Origin: Herbaspirillum sp. SJZ107
Lineage (GTDB): Bacteria; Pseudomonadota; Gammaproteobacteria; Burkholderiales; Burkholderiaceae_D
NCBI RefSeq assembly: GCF_006715485.1
Contig: NZ_VFNH01000001.1
Span: forward strand, 2,108,001-2,172,000
Direction: 5' to 3'
Length of the DNA stretch: 64,000 nucleotides
The stretch's first letter is position 1. Every line of letters starts with the position of its first letter. Both the position numbers and the translations under genes were made by a program. Below, piece by piece: positions 8,766 to 17,986 of this stretch. Below the pieces are notes generated by a model. It saw only the letters and a program-made list of their open reading frames with translations, was not told the DNA's origin and searched no databases.

Positions 8766-9554
8766 ATGGAACAGGCTGGATTAGTCAAAGTCGTGCTCGC
8801 GGACCCGCGCCAACTGATGTGCGAGGGGCTGCAACGCGCGCTCGACGAGCGGGCCAATCTCAAGGTCGTGGCGGTGGCGCGCTCGCGGGCCGAGTTGATG
8901 GCAGCGCTCGACAGCGTGGCGCCGGACGTCCTGGTGCTCAACCCGCGCCTCGAACTGCAGGGCGGCACCGCGCTGATCCGCGACCTGCGCAAGCTGCTGC
9001 CCTACCTGCCGCTGCTGACCCTGGCATCGGATGCCAGCAGCGATGACCCGGTGGCCCTGCTGCGCGCAGGGGCCAAGGGTTACCTGTCGAAGAATAACGA
9101 TACTGCCGACCTGATCCGCGCGATCCAGAAGGTGGCCGAGGGCGGCCTCTACGTCAGCAACGAACTCAGCGAGAGCCTGGCCGAAGAACTGTGCGCCGGC
9201 CTGCGTACCAACAGCTTTGCGCGCCTGTCGCCGCGCGAAGCCGAGGTGTTCGGCTTCCTGGCGCACGGCCACACGGTGTCGCACATCGCCCAGGTGCTGC
9301 AGCTGAGCGTGAAGACGGTCTCGACCCACAAGAGCCGGATGATGGAGCGCCTCGGCCTCGCCTCGCTCAGCGAACTGATCCAGTACGCGATCACCAACGA
9401 CCTGATCGACCTCAGCGAGGCGCCGCCGGTACGCGCGCCGGACGATGGCCCCACGCCGCGCAGCCTGGAAGCGCGCCGTTCCGACCAGGACCGCACCGCG
9501 CTCGCGTCCGAGGACTGGCTGGCCAGCCTGCTGCCGGGCGGCCGCCGCTCGTGA
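8766..9554 (+). CDS. LuxR/NarL-family response regulator with degenerate receiver
   Basis: The 262-residue protein has a receiver-like domain (about 6-125) and a LuxR helix-turn-helix (about 153-212: LSPREAEVFGFLAHGHT, then VKTVSTHKSRMMERLG). The phosphoacceptor strand reads DVLVLNPRLELQGG, placing Asn59 where aspartate is expected. The acidic pair near the N-terminus is reduced to LADP. The conserved lysine (GAKGYLSK, Lys109) remains. The domain is therefore probably not phosphorylated in the standard way. It lies about 90 nt after jqsR on the same strand and may be a phosphorylation-independent output regulator of the quorum-sensing locus. A disordered Asp/Pro/Arg-rich tail of about 40 residues follows the HTH. 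Confidence 0.85.
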   Translation: MEQAGLVKVVLADPRQLMCEGLQRALDERANLKVVAVARSRAELMAALDSVAPDVLVLNPRLELQGGTALIRDLRKLLPYLPLLTLASDASSDDPVALLRAGAKGYLSKNNDTADLIRAIQKVAEGGLYVSNELSESLAEELCAGLRTNSFARLSPREAEVFGFLAHGHTVSHIAQVLQLSVKTVSTHKSRMMERLGLASLSELIQYAITNDLIDLSEAPPVRAPDDGPTPRSLEARRSDQDRTALASEDWLASLLPGGRRS

Positions 9555-9568
9555 GCTGCCGCTGAAAT

Positions 9569-9706
9569 TTATTCGCTGCGCTCGCGGCCCAGCCGTTCGC
9601 CCACCCACTCGTGCCAGCCGCAGTCCGGACACTGGCTACAGAAGATGATGCCGAAAAAGGTCGCGCAGCCGAGCGCGAGAAGACTGGCGTGCAACATGAA
9701 GTCCAT
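9569..9706 (-). CDS. Small single-span membrane protein with CPDC motif
   Basis: A 45-residue protein begins at the ATG at 9706, preceded by a near-perfect ribosome site (AAGGAGG, 7 nt spacing), which is the main support for the gene. It has one hydrophobic helix (LHASLLALGCATFFGIIF) followed by CSQCPDCGWHEWVGERLGRE, giving three cysteines that could bind metal or form a disulfide. It is convergent with the preceding LuxR regulator gene. No family was recognised. Confidence 0.6.
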   Translation of the reverse strand: MDFMLHASLLALGCATFFGIIFCSQCPDCGWHEWVGERLGRERSE

Positions 9707-9827
9707 GTGTCGTCCTCCTTGCTTTTTAGAAAGCCTTGGCGCGGGTGCCGGTGCATGGCCGGGTCCGTCGAGATCACTGTAATCCAAGCCACGCTCGAAA
9801 TCCAGCGTCGCACACCCGCGTGGCATA

Positions 9828-9857
9828 TTGACAGTTCTCAAGCGTAGCGGCTATGGT
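9828..9857 (+). promoter_or_regulatory. Candidate sigma-70 promoter for the DUF885 gene
   Basis: A consensus -35 TTGACA (9828-9833) is followed after 18 nt by TATGGT (9852-9857), a 4/6 match to the -10 consensus. It ends 39 nt before the ATG of the downstream gene. Confidence 0.4.
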
Positions 9858-9896
9858 GTTTCTTGTTAGACAAACATTCCAATCGCCAAGGACCAC

Positions 9897-11786
9897 ATGC
9901 CCGCCAGCACCCCGACCCGCCGTGACCTCCTGAAATTCGCCGTGACCGGCGCCGCCGCAGCCGCACTGCCCGCGGCCTTACCGAGCGCGGCGCTGGCCGC
10001 CCGTCCGGCGCCACGCAAGCCGGCAACCGACGCCGCCGCCGACCCGCGCTTCAAGGCGCTGCTCGATGCGTTCGCCGACGAGATCCTGATGCTGGCGCCG
10101 ACCACGGCATCCAGCCTCGGCCTCGACAGCGGCAAGCACGCCGCGCTGAAGTCGCAGCTGGAACAGGTCTCGGCCGAGGAAGACGCGCGCTGGACGGCGC
10201 AGGTGAAATCGATGGCGGCGCGCCTGGACGGCATCGACCGCGCCCGGCTGGCGCCGCCGGACCAGATCCGCTACGACACGGTGCGCTACGCGGTCGGCGC
10301 CGGCCTCGAAGGCACCGCCTTCTCCTTCGGCGGCGCGGCCGCCGGCCTGCAGGGCGGCACCGCGCCCTTCCCCGTGACCCAGCAGGACGGCGCCGTCACC
10401 CGCATCCCGGAATTCCTGAACTCGCAGCACGCCATCGCCAGACGCGCCGACGCCGACGCCTACCTGGCGCGGGTCCAGGCAATGGGGTGCCTGCTCGACC
10501 AGGAGACCCGGCGCATCGCCGAGCAGGATGCGATGAACGTGCGCCCGCCGGCCTTCATCATCCGCACGGCGCTGGACCAGCTCAAGGCCTATCGCGCGCT
10601 GCCGGCGCAGGAACAGACGCTGGTGACCTCGCTCGCCACGCGCACGCGCGCGCTCGGCCTGGCCGGCGACTGGGGCGGCCGCGCGCAAGCGCTGGTCACC
10701 GACACGGTCTACCCGGCGCTGGAGCGCCAGATCGCCGCGTTGGAACAAGCTGGCCGCAAAGCCGACGATGTGGCCGGCGTGCACCGCCTGCCGGATGGCG
10801 AAGCCTATTACCGCTGGGCGCTGAAGCTGGGCACCAGCACGGACTACACGCCGCAGCAGGTGCACGACATCGGCCAGGAACAGAACCGCGAGCTGGAAGC
10901 ACGCATGGACGCCATCCTGCGCAGCCAGGGCCTGACCCAGGGTTCGGTGGGCGCGCGCATGGGGGCGCTGTCGAAGGACCCGCAGCGCCTGTTCGCCGAC
11001 GACGAGCGCGGCCGCAGCCGGCTGATCGCCTACTGCAACGAGCGCGTGGCGGCGATCCGCAAGCTGCTGCCGCGCGTGTCGCACCTCGGCCTGAAGGCGC
11101 CGCTGGCGATCAAGCGGGTGCCGGCCGACATCCAGGACGGCGCCCCGCTCGGCTACATGAATTTCGCTTCGCTCGACGGCAAGCGTCCGGCCATCTATTA
11201 CATCAACCTGAAGTCGACCGCGATGTGGCCGCGGCACGAACTGACCTCGCTCACCGCGCACGAGGGCGTGCCCGGCCACGCGCTGCAGGGCGCCTACCTG
11301 GCCGAGCACCATGCCGAGACGCCGCTGATCGCCTCGCTGATCGGCTTCAATGCCTTCGTCGAAGGCTGGGCGCTGTATGCCGAACAGCTGGTCGAGGAAT
11401 TCGGCCTGTACGCGGACGACCCGTTCAGCCGCCTCGGCTACCTGCAGGCCCAGAAGTTCCGTGCCTGCCGCCTGGTGGTCGATACCGGCATGCATGCGCT
11501 GAAGTGGGAGCGGCGCCAGGCGATCGAGTTCCTGTCGGCCCACACCGGCCGCGCGCTGGCCTCGGTCACCAGCGAGATCGACCGTTATTCGGTATCGCCG
11601 GGCCAGGCCTGCGGCTACAAGATGGGGCACAACGAAATCCTGCGCAACCGCGAGCGGGCCAGGACGGCGCTGGGCGCGAAGTTCGACCTGGCGGCCTTCG
11701 ACGATGCGCTGCTGGCCTGCGGCGGCGTGCCGATGGCGGTGCTGCCGACGGTGGTCGACCAGTACATCGGGCGGTCGAAAGCCTAG
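9897..11786 (+). CDS. DUF885 family metallopeptidase-like protein, Tat-exported
   Basis: The 629-residue protein starts with a twin-arginine signal (TRRDLLKFAVTGAAAAALP) and an AxA-type cleavage region near residue 38, so it is exported folded. The body matches DUF885. The diagnostic HEGVPGH motif (H-E-x3-G-H) lies at about residue 455, within SLTAHEGVPGHALQ, and a downstream EGWALYAEQL block supplies the expected third zinc ligand. DUF885 members resemble gluzincin carboxypeptidases. The substrate is unknown. Length is normal for the family. A candidate promoter lies just upstream, and a small convergent gene overlaps its stop codon. Confidence 0.88.
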   Translation: MPASTPTRRDLLKFAVTGAAAAALPAALPSAALAARPAPRKPATDAAADPRFKALLDAFADEILMLAPTTASSLGLDSGKHAALKSQLEQVSAEEDARWTAQVKSMAARLDGIDRARLAPPDQIRYDTVRYAVGAGLEGTAFSFGGAAAGLQGGTAPFPVTQQDGAVTRIPEFLNSQHAIARRADADAYLARVQAMGCLLDQETRRIAEQDAMNVRPPAFIIRTALDQLKAYRALPAQEQTLVTSLATRTRALGLAGDWGGRAQALVTDTVYPALERQIAALEQAGRKADDVAGVHRLPDGEAYYRWALKLGTSTDYTPQQVHDIGQEQNRELEARMDAILRSQGLTQGSVGARMGALSKDPQRLFADDERGRSRLIAYCNERVAAIRKLLPRVSHLGLKAPLAIKRVPADIQDGAPLGYMNFASLDGKRPAIYYINLKSTAMWPRHELTSLTAHEGVPGHALQGAYLAEHHAETPLIASLIGFNAFVEGWALYAEQLVEEFGLYADDPFSRLGYLQAQKFRACRLVVDTGMHALKWERRQAIEFLSAHTGRALASVTSEIDRYSVSPGQACGYKMGHNEILRNRERARTALGAKFDLAAFDDALLACGGVPMAVLPTVVDQYIGRSKA

Positions 11787-11977
11787 CCCGTCTGCCCGAG
11801 GGGCACCGCCGGGTTGTAGCGCCGCTCTTCGGGCCGCGTCAGCACCCGCAGTGCCACTTCGACCGGCACGCCGAGGGCCGCCAGTTCGCGTGCCCGGGCG
11901 CCGAAACCCTGCGCCGGCTCGCCATGAATCACCGCGTCGATCAATAGCGCGGTCTTGTAATCGCTTCGTCTGTCCAT
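11783..11977 (-). CDS. Hypothetical 64-residue protein
   Basis: A short frame, MDRRSDYKTALLIDAVIH at the start and ending near PLGQTG, overlaps the end of the DUF885 gene by 4 nt in convergent orientation. Its composition is protein-like, with a regular amphipathic pattern (ARARELAALGVPVEVALRVL). The ribosome site is weak. No family was recognised. It could be a real small cytoplasmic protein or a fortuitous frame. Confidence 0.45.
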   Translation of the reverse strand: MDRRSDYKTALLIDAVIHGEPAQGFGARARELAALGVPVEVALRVLTRPEERRYNPAVPLGQTG

Positions 11978-12017
11978 CGGGCGATGCTAACACGCGCCGC
12001 TGCGGCGCCCTGGAGAG

Positions 12018-13043
12018 ATGATGCCGACACCCGACCGTGCCACGCTGATGCTGGCCATGCTGCTGTCCACGCCGGCCATGGCCGGCCTGCCCGTCCACAC
12101 CCTCGACAACGGCAGCGTGCGCGCCGCCGTCACCGAGGCCATCGGCGGACGGCTGCTGTCGTTCGCGCTGGCCGGCCGGCCGAATTTCCTGCGCGTCGAC
12201 GAAGCGGCCGGCGATCCCGCCGCGCCGGTCGATGCGCGCACCGGCAACGTCGCCTACTATGGCCACGAAGTCTGGGCCGGTCCGCAACAGCAGTGGTGGG
12301 TACACCAGGACGTCAACCCGGCACGCAAGGCGGACAAGGCGGTCTGGCCGCCCGATCCGTACCTGAGCCTGGCGCGCTACACGCTCGACCAGGCCGGCCG
12401 CGACGCCGTCGCCGTCACCAGCCCGGCCAGCCCGGTAAGCGGCCTGCAGCTGGTCAAGCGCTACGCGCTGGTGCCGGGCAAGCCGCATAGCCTGCGCCTG
12501 GATGCCGGCGCCATCAACCGGCGCGCCAGCGAGGTGGCGTGGGATCTCTGGTTCAACACGCGGGTGCCGGGCGACACCCAGGTGTATGTGCCGGTCGCCG
12601 GCGCTGCCGAGGTCCGCACCGAAGCCGCGGACGACCTGGCGCCGCCGCACCCGCTGGTGGCGGACGGCGTGCTCGCGCTCGAGATCCCGGCGGCAGGCCA
12701 GGCCGCGCGCCGCGGCAAGCTGTTCGCCCAGCCCGCGGCCGGCTGGATGGCGGCTTTCCGGGGCGGCCAGGCCTTCATCGTCCAGTTTGCGCTGCAGCCG
12801 CGCGCCGCCATCCACCCCGACCAGGGCCAGGTCGAGCTGTACCAGGACGTCGACCCGGCGCATCCGGCCACTGGACTGCTCGAGATGGAAGTGCACGCAC
12901 CGTGGCGCCGCCTGGCGCCGGGCCAGCGCATGGACGCGCATGAAACCTGGACCCTGCTGCCCTACGCCGGGCCGGCCACGCGCGCTGCCCACCTGGCCTT
13001 CCTGCGCGCGCAGGCGCGGACGCTGGGCCTGGAGGCCTTGTAA
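12018..13043 (+). CDS. DUF4380 domain-containing secreted protein
   Basis: The 341-residue protein has a signal peptide (LMLAMLLSTPAMA, cleavage about residue 22). The beta-rich body begins with LDNGSVRAAVTEAIGGRLLSF and contains the paired GHEVWAGPQQQWW segment typical of DUF4380, a galactose-mutarotase-like fold. Such proteins probably bind or modify carbohydrates in the periplasm, but no activity is assigned. It starts 231 nt after the DUF885 gene and is followed by a stem-loop and zwf on the same strand. Confidence 0.8.
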   Translation: MMPTPDRATLMLAMLLSTPAMAGLPVHTLDNGSVRAAVTEAIGGRLLSFALAGRPNFLRVDEAAGDPAAPVDARTGNVAYYGHEVWAGPQQQWWVHQDVNPARKADKAVWPPDPYLSLARYTLDQAGRDAVAVTSPASPVSGLQLVKRYALVPGKPHSLRLDAGAINRRASEVAWDLWFNTRVPGDTQVYVPVAGAAEVRTEAADDLAPPHPLVADGVLALEIPAAGQAARRGKLFAQPAAGWMAAFRGGQAFIVQFALQPRAAIHPDQGQVELYQDVDPAHPATGLLEMEVHAPWRRLAPGQRMDAHETWTLLPYAGPATRAAHLAFLRAQARTLGLEAL

Positions 13044-13076
13044 GCCACCCCAAATGAGGTATGGAAATTCTCCCTT

Positions 13077-13094
13077 CGCCAGCAAAAGCTGGCG
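13077..13094. terminator. Stem-loop between DUF4380 gene and zwf
   Basis: CGCCAGC and GCTGGCG form a perfect 7-bp stem around an AAAA loop, 34 nt after the DUF4380 stop codon. No T-run follows, so intrinsic termination is uncertain; it may stabilise the 3' end or attenuate read-through. Confidence 0.4.
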
Positions 13095-13110
13095 CGAGGC
13101 AGTATCCTTC

Positions 13111-13123
13111 TGCTACCGTAGCA
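13111..13123. promoter_or_regulatory. Perfect odd palindrome TGCTACCGTAGCA upstream of zwf
   Basis: Six-base arms TGCTAC and GTAGCA flank a central C. The site lies directly before a TTGACC hexamer (13126-13131), a plausible -35, and 31 nt before the zwf ATG. Its centre resembles LacI-family operators. A sugar-responsive repressor of zwf is a reasonable guess. Confidence 0.45.
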
Positions 13124-13154
13124 CATTGACCCTTAACTTTTCGGCCAAACAGAA

Positions 13155-14616
<1,462 letters not shown>

Positions 14617-14633
<17 letters not shown>

Positions 14634-15501
14634 GCCGTCCGCCACCCAGCACCAGCGCGATCCCGCTCAGGATCGCCAGCGCGGCCAGCGCCAGCCTGGC
14701 CGTGAATGCCTCGTCCAGCAGCAGCACTCCGCCGAGCGCCGCGATCAGCGGCACCGACAGCTGGACCGAGGCGGCCTGCAGCGCCTTCAGGCGCGGCAGC
14801 GCCGCATACCACACCACGTAACCGAGTCCCGACGTGAGCGCGCCCGAGGCCAGCGCCAGCACCACCCCGCGCGCGTCCGCGTGCCCGCGCCCGGCCCAGG
14901 CCAGCCACAGCATAATGCCGAGCGGCGTCGCGCGCACGAAGTTGCCGGCGGTCGCCGCCAGCGGATCCTTCACGCCGCGCCCGCGCAGCGAATACACGCC
15001 CCAGGCGACGCCCGCCACCGCCATCAGCGCCGCCCCCGCCAGCGAGGGCGCAGCCACGCCCGGCAGCAGCAACAGCACCAGCCCGCCGGCGGCCAGCGCC
15101 AGCCCGAGCCAGCCGCGCGCCGTGAAGCGTTCGCCGGCCGCCAGCCCGGCCGCGAACATGGTCAGCTGGACCATCCCGAACAGGATCAGCGCGCCGCTGC
15201 CGGCCGCCAGCCGCAGGTAGGCAAACGAGAAGCAGGCCACGTACAGGAACAGCATCACGGCCGCCGGCCAGTCGCCCGCCTTTCCGGTGCGTGGCGGCGA
15301 CTGCAGGCGCATCACCAGCAGCAGCGCCGCGGCGCCGGCGGCCAGGCGGATGGCGCCGAAGCTGGCCGGATCGATGCTGCCATGGCGCAGCGCGATGCGG
15401 CACAGCAGCGAGTTGGCGGCAAAGGCCAGCATCGCCAGCGCGGTCAGTAACAGGGTGGCCAGCGCCGGATGGCGCGCCAGAGTCGGGCTGCGGCTCAGCA
15501 T
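14617..15501 (-). CDS. EamA/DMT-family membrane transporter
   Basis: The 294-residue protein has ten hydrophobic segments in two EamA repeats. The first includes the LLCRIALRHGSIDPASFGAIR motif region and the second SGLGYVVWYAALPRLKALQA. I chose the ATG at 15501 because a GGAGGAGACCC-like ribosome site lies just upstream; longer in-frame extensions have no protein character. DMT transporters export or import amino acids, nucleotide sugars or other metabolites; the substrate is not predictable here. Its 3' end overlaps zwf by 17 nt in convergent orientation. Confidence 0.88.
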
Positions 15502-15592
15502 GGTGGGTCTCCTCCGTTTTTTTGTTATCGCTACTGTAAGGCGATATGGCGGAGGTGCCCAGCGCCGCACGATCATTCCGGACGCGCGGGGT

Positions 15593-17263
15593 TCAGAAAG
15601 CTGCCTGCAAATGATCCGAACGCGCCAGGTCGGCCACCCCTTGCGCATCCCGGATGGCGATGCCACGCACGCCGCGCAGCACGAAGGTCGAGGCCGCCGT
15701 CCCGCGCGCGAAGCGCACGTGATCGAAACCGGCGCCATCGACGTCGTCCAGCAGCACCGGCGGCCGGCCTTCCGGCCCGGCGCTGCGCAGATCGGCGTGG
15801 TGCACCTCGAGGTTGCGCGCATGGCGCACGTACAGGCCGTAGGCCGGGGTGACGCCGAACATGCTCGGCTCCGGATAATGGTCGGCTTCCTCTGGCACCT
15901 GGCGCACGGCATCCGCCGCAGTGCCGCCGCCGCCATGCACCACGGTCAGATTGCTGATGCGGACGTCCTCGACCGGCGCTTCCCACAGCCCGGCCACGAT
16001 CGAGGCAAACGGCGCATTCGCCTGCGACACCACCACGTTGCTGATATTGATGCGGCGGATCGCGCCGACTTTCGTGCCCGCCGGCGCGCGCATGCGGCGG
16101 CCCAGGCGGATGAACAGCGGCGCCGTGGTGAGGTCGCGCATCGCCAGGTTGTCGACGGTGACGTCTTCGATCACGGCGCCGTCCACGCTTTCGATGGCCA
16201 GGCCGCGGCAATGCTCGAACACGCAGTTGGCGATGGCGATGTTGCGGAAACCGCCGTTCGATTCGGTGCCGAGCTTGATGCGCCCGCACACGCCTTCCTT
16301 GTCCGGCGCTTCCAGCTGGGTCTTGCCGAAGGTCCCGTCGAGCAGCGTGCCGAGGTCGAAGCCGGACACCTGGCAGCCGGTGATCGTCACGTGTTCGGTG
16401 AAGCGCGGCTTGCCCAGCGCGTACGAGCTTTTCAGGCAGATCGCATCGTCGTTCGGGGTGTTCACCGCGCAGTTCGCGATGCGCACGTTGCGGCAGCAAT
16501 CGATATCGAAGCCGTCGCGGTCGGTGTCGACCATCAGGCTGTCGATGACCAGGTTGTCGACACCGGTCGCCAGCACCGCGAAATGGCCGCATTTCAGCAT
16601 CGAGAAATCGCGCAGCTGCACGTTGCGGCAATTCTTGAGCGCGATCGCCTTGTTGCCCTTGCCGGCCATCTCGGCGCCGAACGTCATCCCCTTTCTTGCC
16701 CGCTCGCCCATCGGATCGGCGCCTTTCAGGGACGATGGCATGTCGCCCGCCTTCAGTGGCCGGTTGGCGCCGGGACCGGAGCGCGTCAGGCCGCGCCCCC
16801 AGATGCGGCCCGGTCCCAGGATCGCCACGTTTTCCAGGCCCTCGCCCCAGAGCAGGCTGTTGTGCCAGTGGCTGTGGCCGAAGTCCTGGTAGGCGTCCCA
16901 CGGATTCGGCTCGGCCTCGTCGTAGCGGCCCTTGTCGACCGCCGGGTCGGCGGCGACGATGACGCTGCCGGCATCCAGGTAGAGCGCGACGTTGCTGCGC
17001 AGGCGGATCGAGAAGCTGAGGTAGCGCCCGGCCGGAAACCATACCGTGCCGCCGCCTGCCGCGCTGGCTGCGGCGATGGCGGCGTTGATGGCATCGGTGT
17101 CGAGGGTAGTGCCGTCGCCGCGGGCGCCGTGGGCACGGACGTCGAAGCCCGCTTGCAGCGGGACGGCGCCGGATGGCAGGGACAGGGCGCCGGCGGCAGT
17201 CGCGCCGAGGGCGGTGAAGATACGCTGGAGCGCGCGGCGGCGCACGGGTTGGAATCGGATCAT
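15593..17263 (-). CDS. Glycoside hydrolase family 28 (polygalacturonase/rhamnogalacturonase-like), exported
   Basis: The 556-residue protein starts with an RRRALQRIFTALGATAAGAL segment that looks like a twin-arginine or basic Sec signal. The mature part opens with FDVRAHGARGDGTTLDTDAIN, the standard start of GH28/pectate-lyase-like beta helices. Catalytic motif equivalents are DTDRDGFDID, NTPNDDAICLKS and RIKLGTESNGG; the usual GHG histidine motif is not obvious, so the specificity may differ from endo-polygalacturonase. Such enzymes cleave galacturonic acid linkages in pectin or rhamnogalacturonan in the periplasm or outside the cell. It is far from the main pectin cluster at 50-63 kb. No clear ribosome site precedes the ATG at 17263. 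Confidence 0.82.
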   Translation of the reverse strand: MIRFQPVRRRALQRIFTALGATAAGALSLPSGAVPLQAGFDVRAHGARGDGTTLDTDAINAAIAAASAAGGGTVWFPAGRYLSFSIRLRSNVALYLDAGSVIVAADPAVDKGRYDEAEPNPWDAYQDFGHSHWHNSLLWGEGLENVAILGPGRIWGRGLTRSGPGANRPLKAGDMPSSLKGADPMGERARKGMTFGAEMAGKGNKAIALKNCRNVQLRDFSMLKCGHFAVLATGVDNLVIDSLMVDTDRDGFDIDCCRNVRIANCAVNTPNDDAICLKSSYALGKPRFTEHVTITGCQVSGFDLGTLLDGTFGKTQLEAPDKEGVCGRIKLGTESNGGFRNIAIANCVFEHCRGLAIESVDGAVIEDVTVDNLAMRDLTTAPLFIRLGRRMRAPAGTKVGAIRRINISNVVVSQANAPFASIVAGLWEAPVEDVRISNLTVVHGGGGTAADAVRQVPEEADHYPEPSMFGVTPAYGLYVRHARNLEVHHADLRSAGPEGRPPVLLDDVDGAGFDHVRFARGTAASTFVLRGVRGIAIRDAQGVADLARSDHLQAAF

Positions 17264-17333
17264 GCGCGCTACATTAGCATCCGTGCGGTGCCCTGCGTGC
17301 GCAACTTGTTGAGCGATGCGTGCGCCCTGTCGC

Positions 17334-17972
17334 TCAGTGAGCCCGCGCGCTGTTCTTCAGGTGCTGGATCGCCAGCACGTCGCCCTTGTCGGCAGACTGC
17401 CGGTACCAGCGCAGCGCTTCGCCGGCATCGGGCGGCATCCCCTCGCCCTTTTCGTAACGCCTGGCCAGCTCGAACATCGCGTGCGCCTGCCCCTGCTCCG
17501 CGGCGCTGCGCAGCCCGGCCAGCGCGGCCTCGCGGTCGGCGTCGGTCTGCGCCGTGGCCGCATACAGCAGGCTCAGATGGTAGAGCGCGCCGGCGTCGCC
17601 CGCTTCGGCCAGTGTCAACGCGTCGCGCTTGGCGCGGTTCATACCCTGATCGCCGTCGATCCACCATTTATAAGCGACCGGCACCCACTGCTCGACCGGC
17701 TCGCCGTTCCTGCGCGCGGGTTTGAACACGCACTTCGACAAGGCATCCCTTGCTGCCGTGTCGAGCGCGGGGTGGCCGCTGGCGTTCAGGACCACCGTAT
17801 CGCCCACGCTGCCGTCGGTACGGATCAGGAAGCCGAGCAGGGTGATGCCCTCCTCCGCATTGCGCAGCGACTCGCGCGGGTATGCCGGCTTGGCGCAGCC
17901 GGCGGCACCGGCGTGGAATGGAGCGCATGCCAGCACGGCAGCAAGCAGCAGCGAACGGATAGGGTAAGTCAT
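17334..17972 (-). CDS. Secreted TonB_C-domain protein with Sel1-like repeats (paralogue 1)
   Basis: The 212-residue protein has a signal peptide (residues 1-23, AAVLACAPFHAGA). A TonB C-terminal-like domain follows (CAKPAYPRESLRNAEEGITL, then GSVGDTVVLNASGHPALD). The second half has Sel1-type repeats (GDAGALYHLSLLYA, then QGQAHAMFELARRYEKGEG and EALRWYRQSADKGDVLAIQ). There is no transmembrane anchor and no Pro-rich spacer, so it is not a classical TonB energiser. Two paralogues lie at 30471-31142 and 31150-31815. It follows the beta-lactamase-fold hydrolase gene with a 14-nt gap, suggesting co-transcription. The role is unknown; periplasmic protein-protein interaction is likely. Confidence 0.8.
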   Translation of the reverse strand: MTYPIRSLLLAAVLACAPFHAGAAGCAKPAYPRESLRNAEEGITLLGFLIRTDGSVGDTVVLNASGHPALDTAARDALSKCVFKPARRNGEPVEQWVPVAYKWWIDGDQGMNRAKRDALTLAEAGDAGALYHLSLLYAATAQTDADREAALAGLRSAAEQGQAHAMFELARRYEKGEGMPPDAGEALRWYRQSADKGDVLAIQHLKNSARAH

Positions 17973-17986
17973 GGCGGCTCCAGAAG

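Noticed and set aside
9978..13085. A 1035-codon open frame on the minus strand
   Set aside because: It runs antisense to three well-supported genes and has Arg/Gln/His/Gly-rich composition with no domain, the usual artefact of GC-rich DNA.
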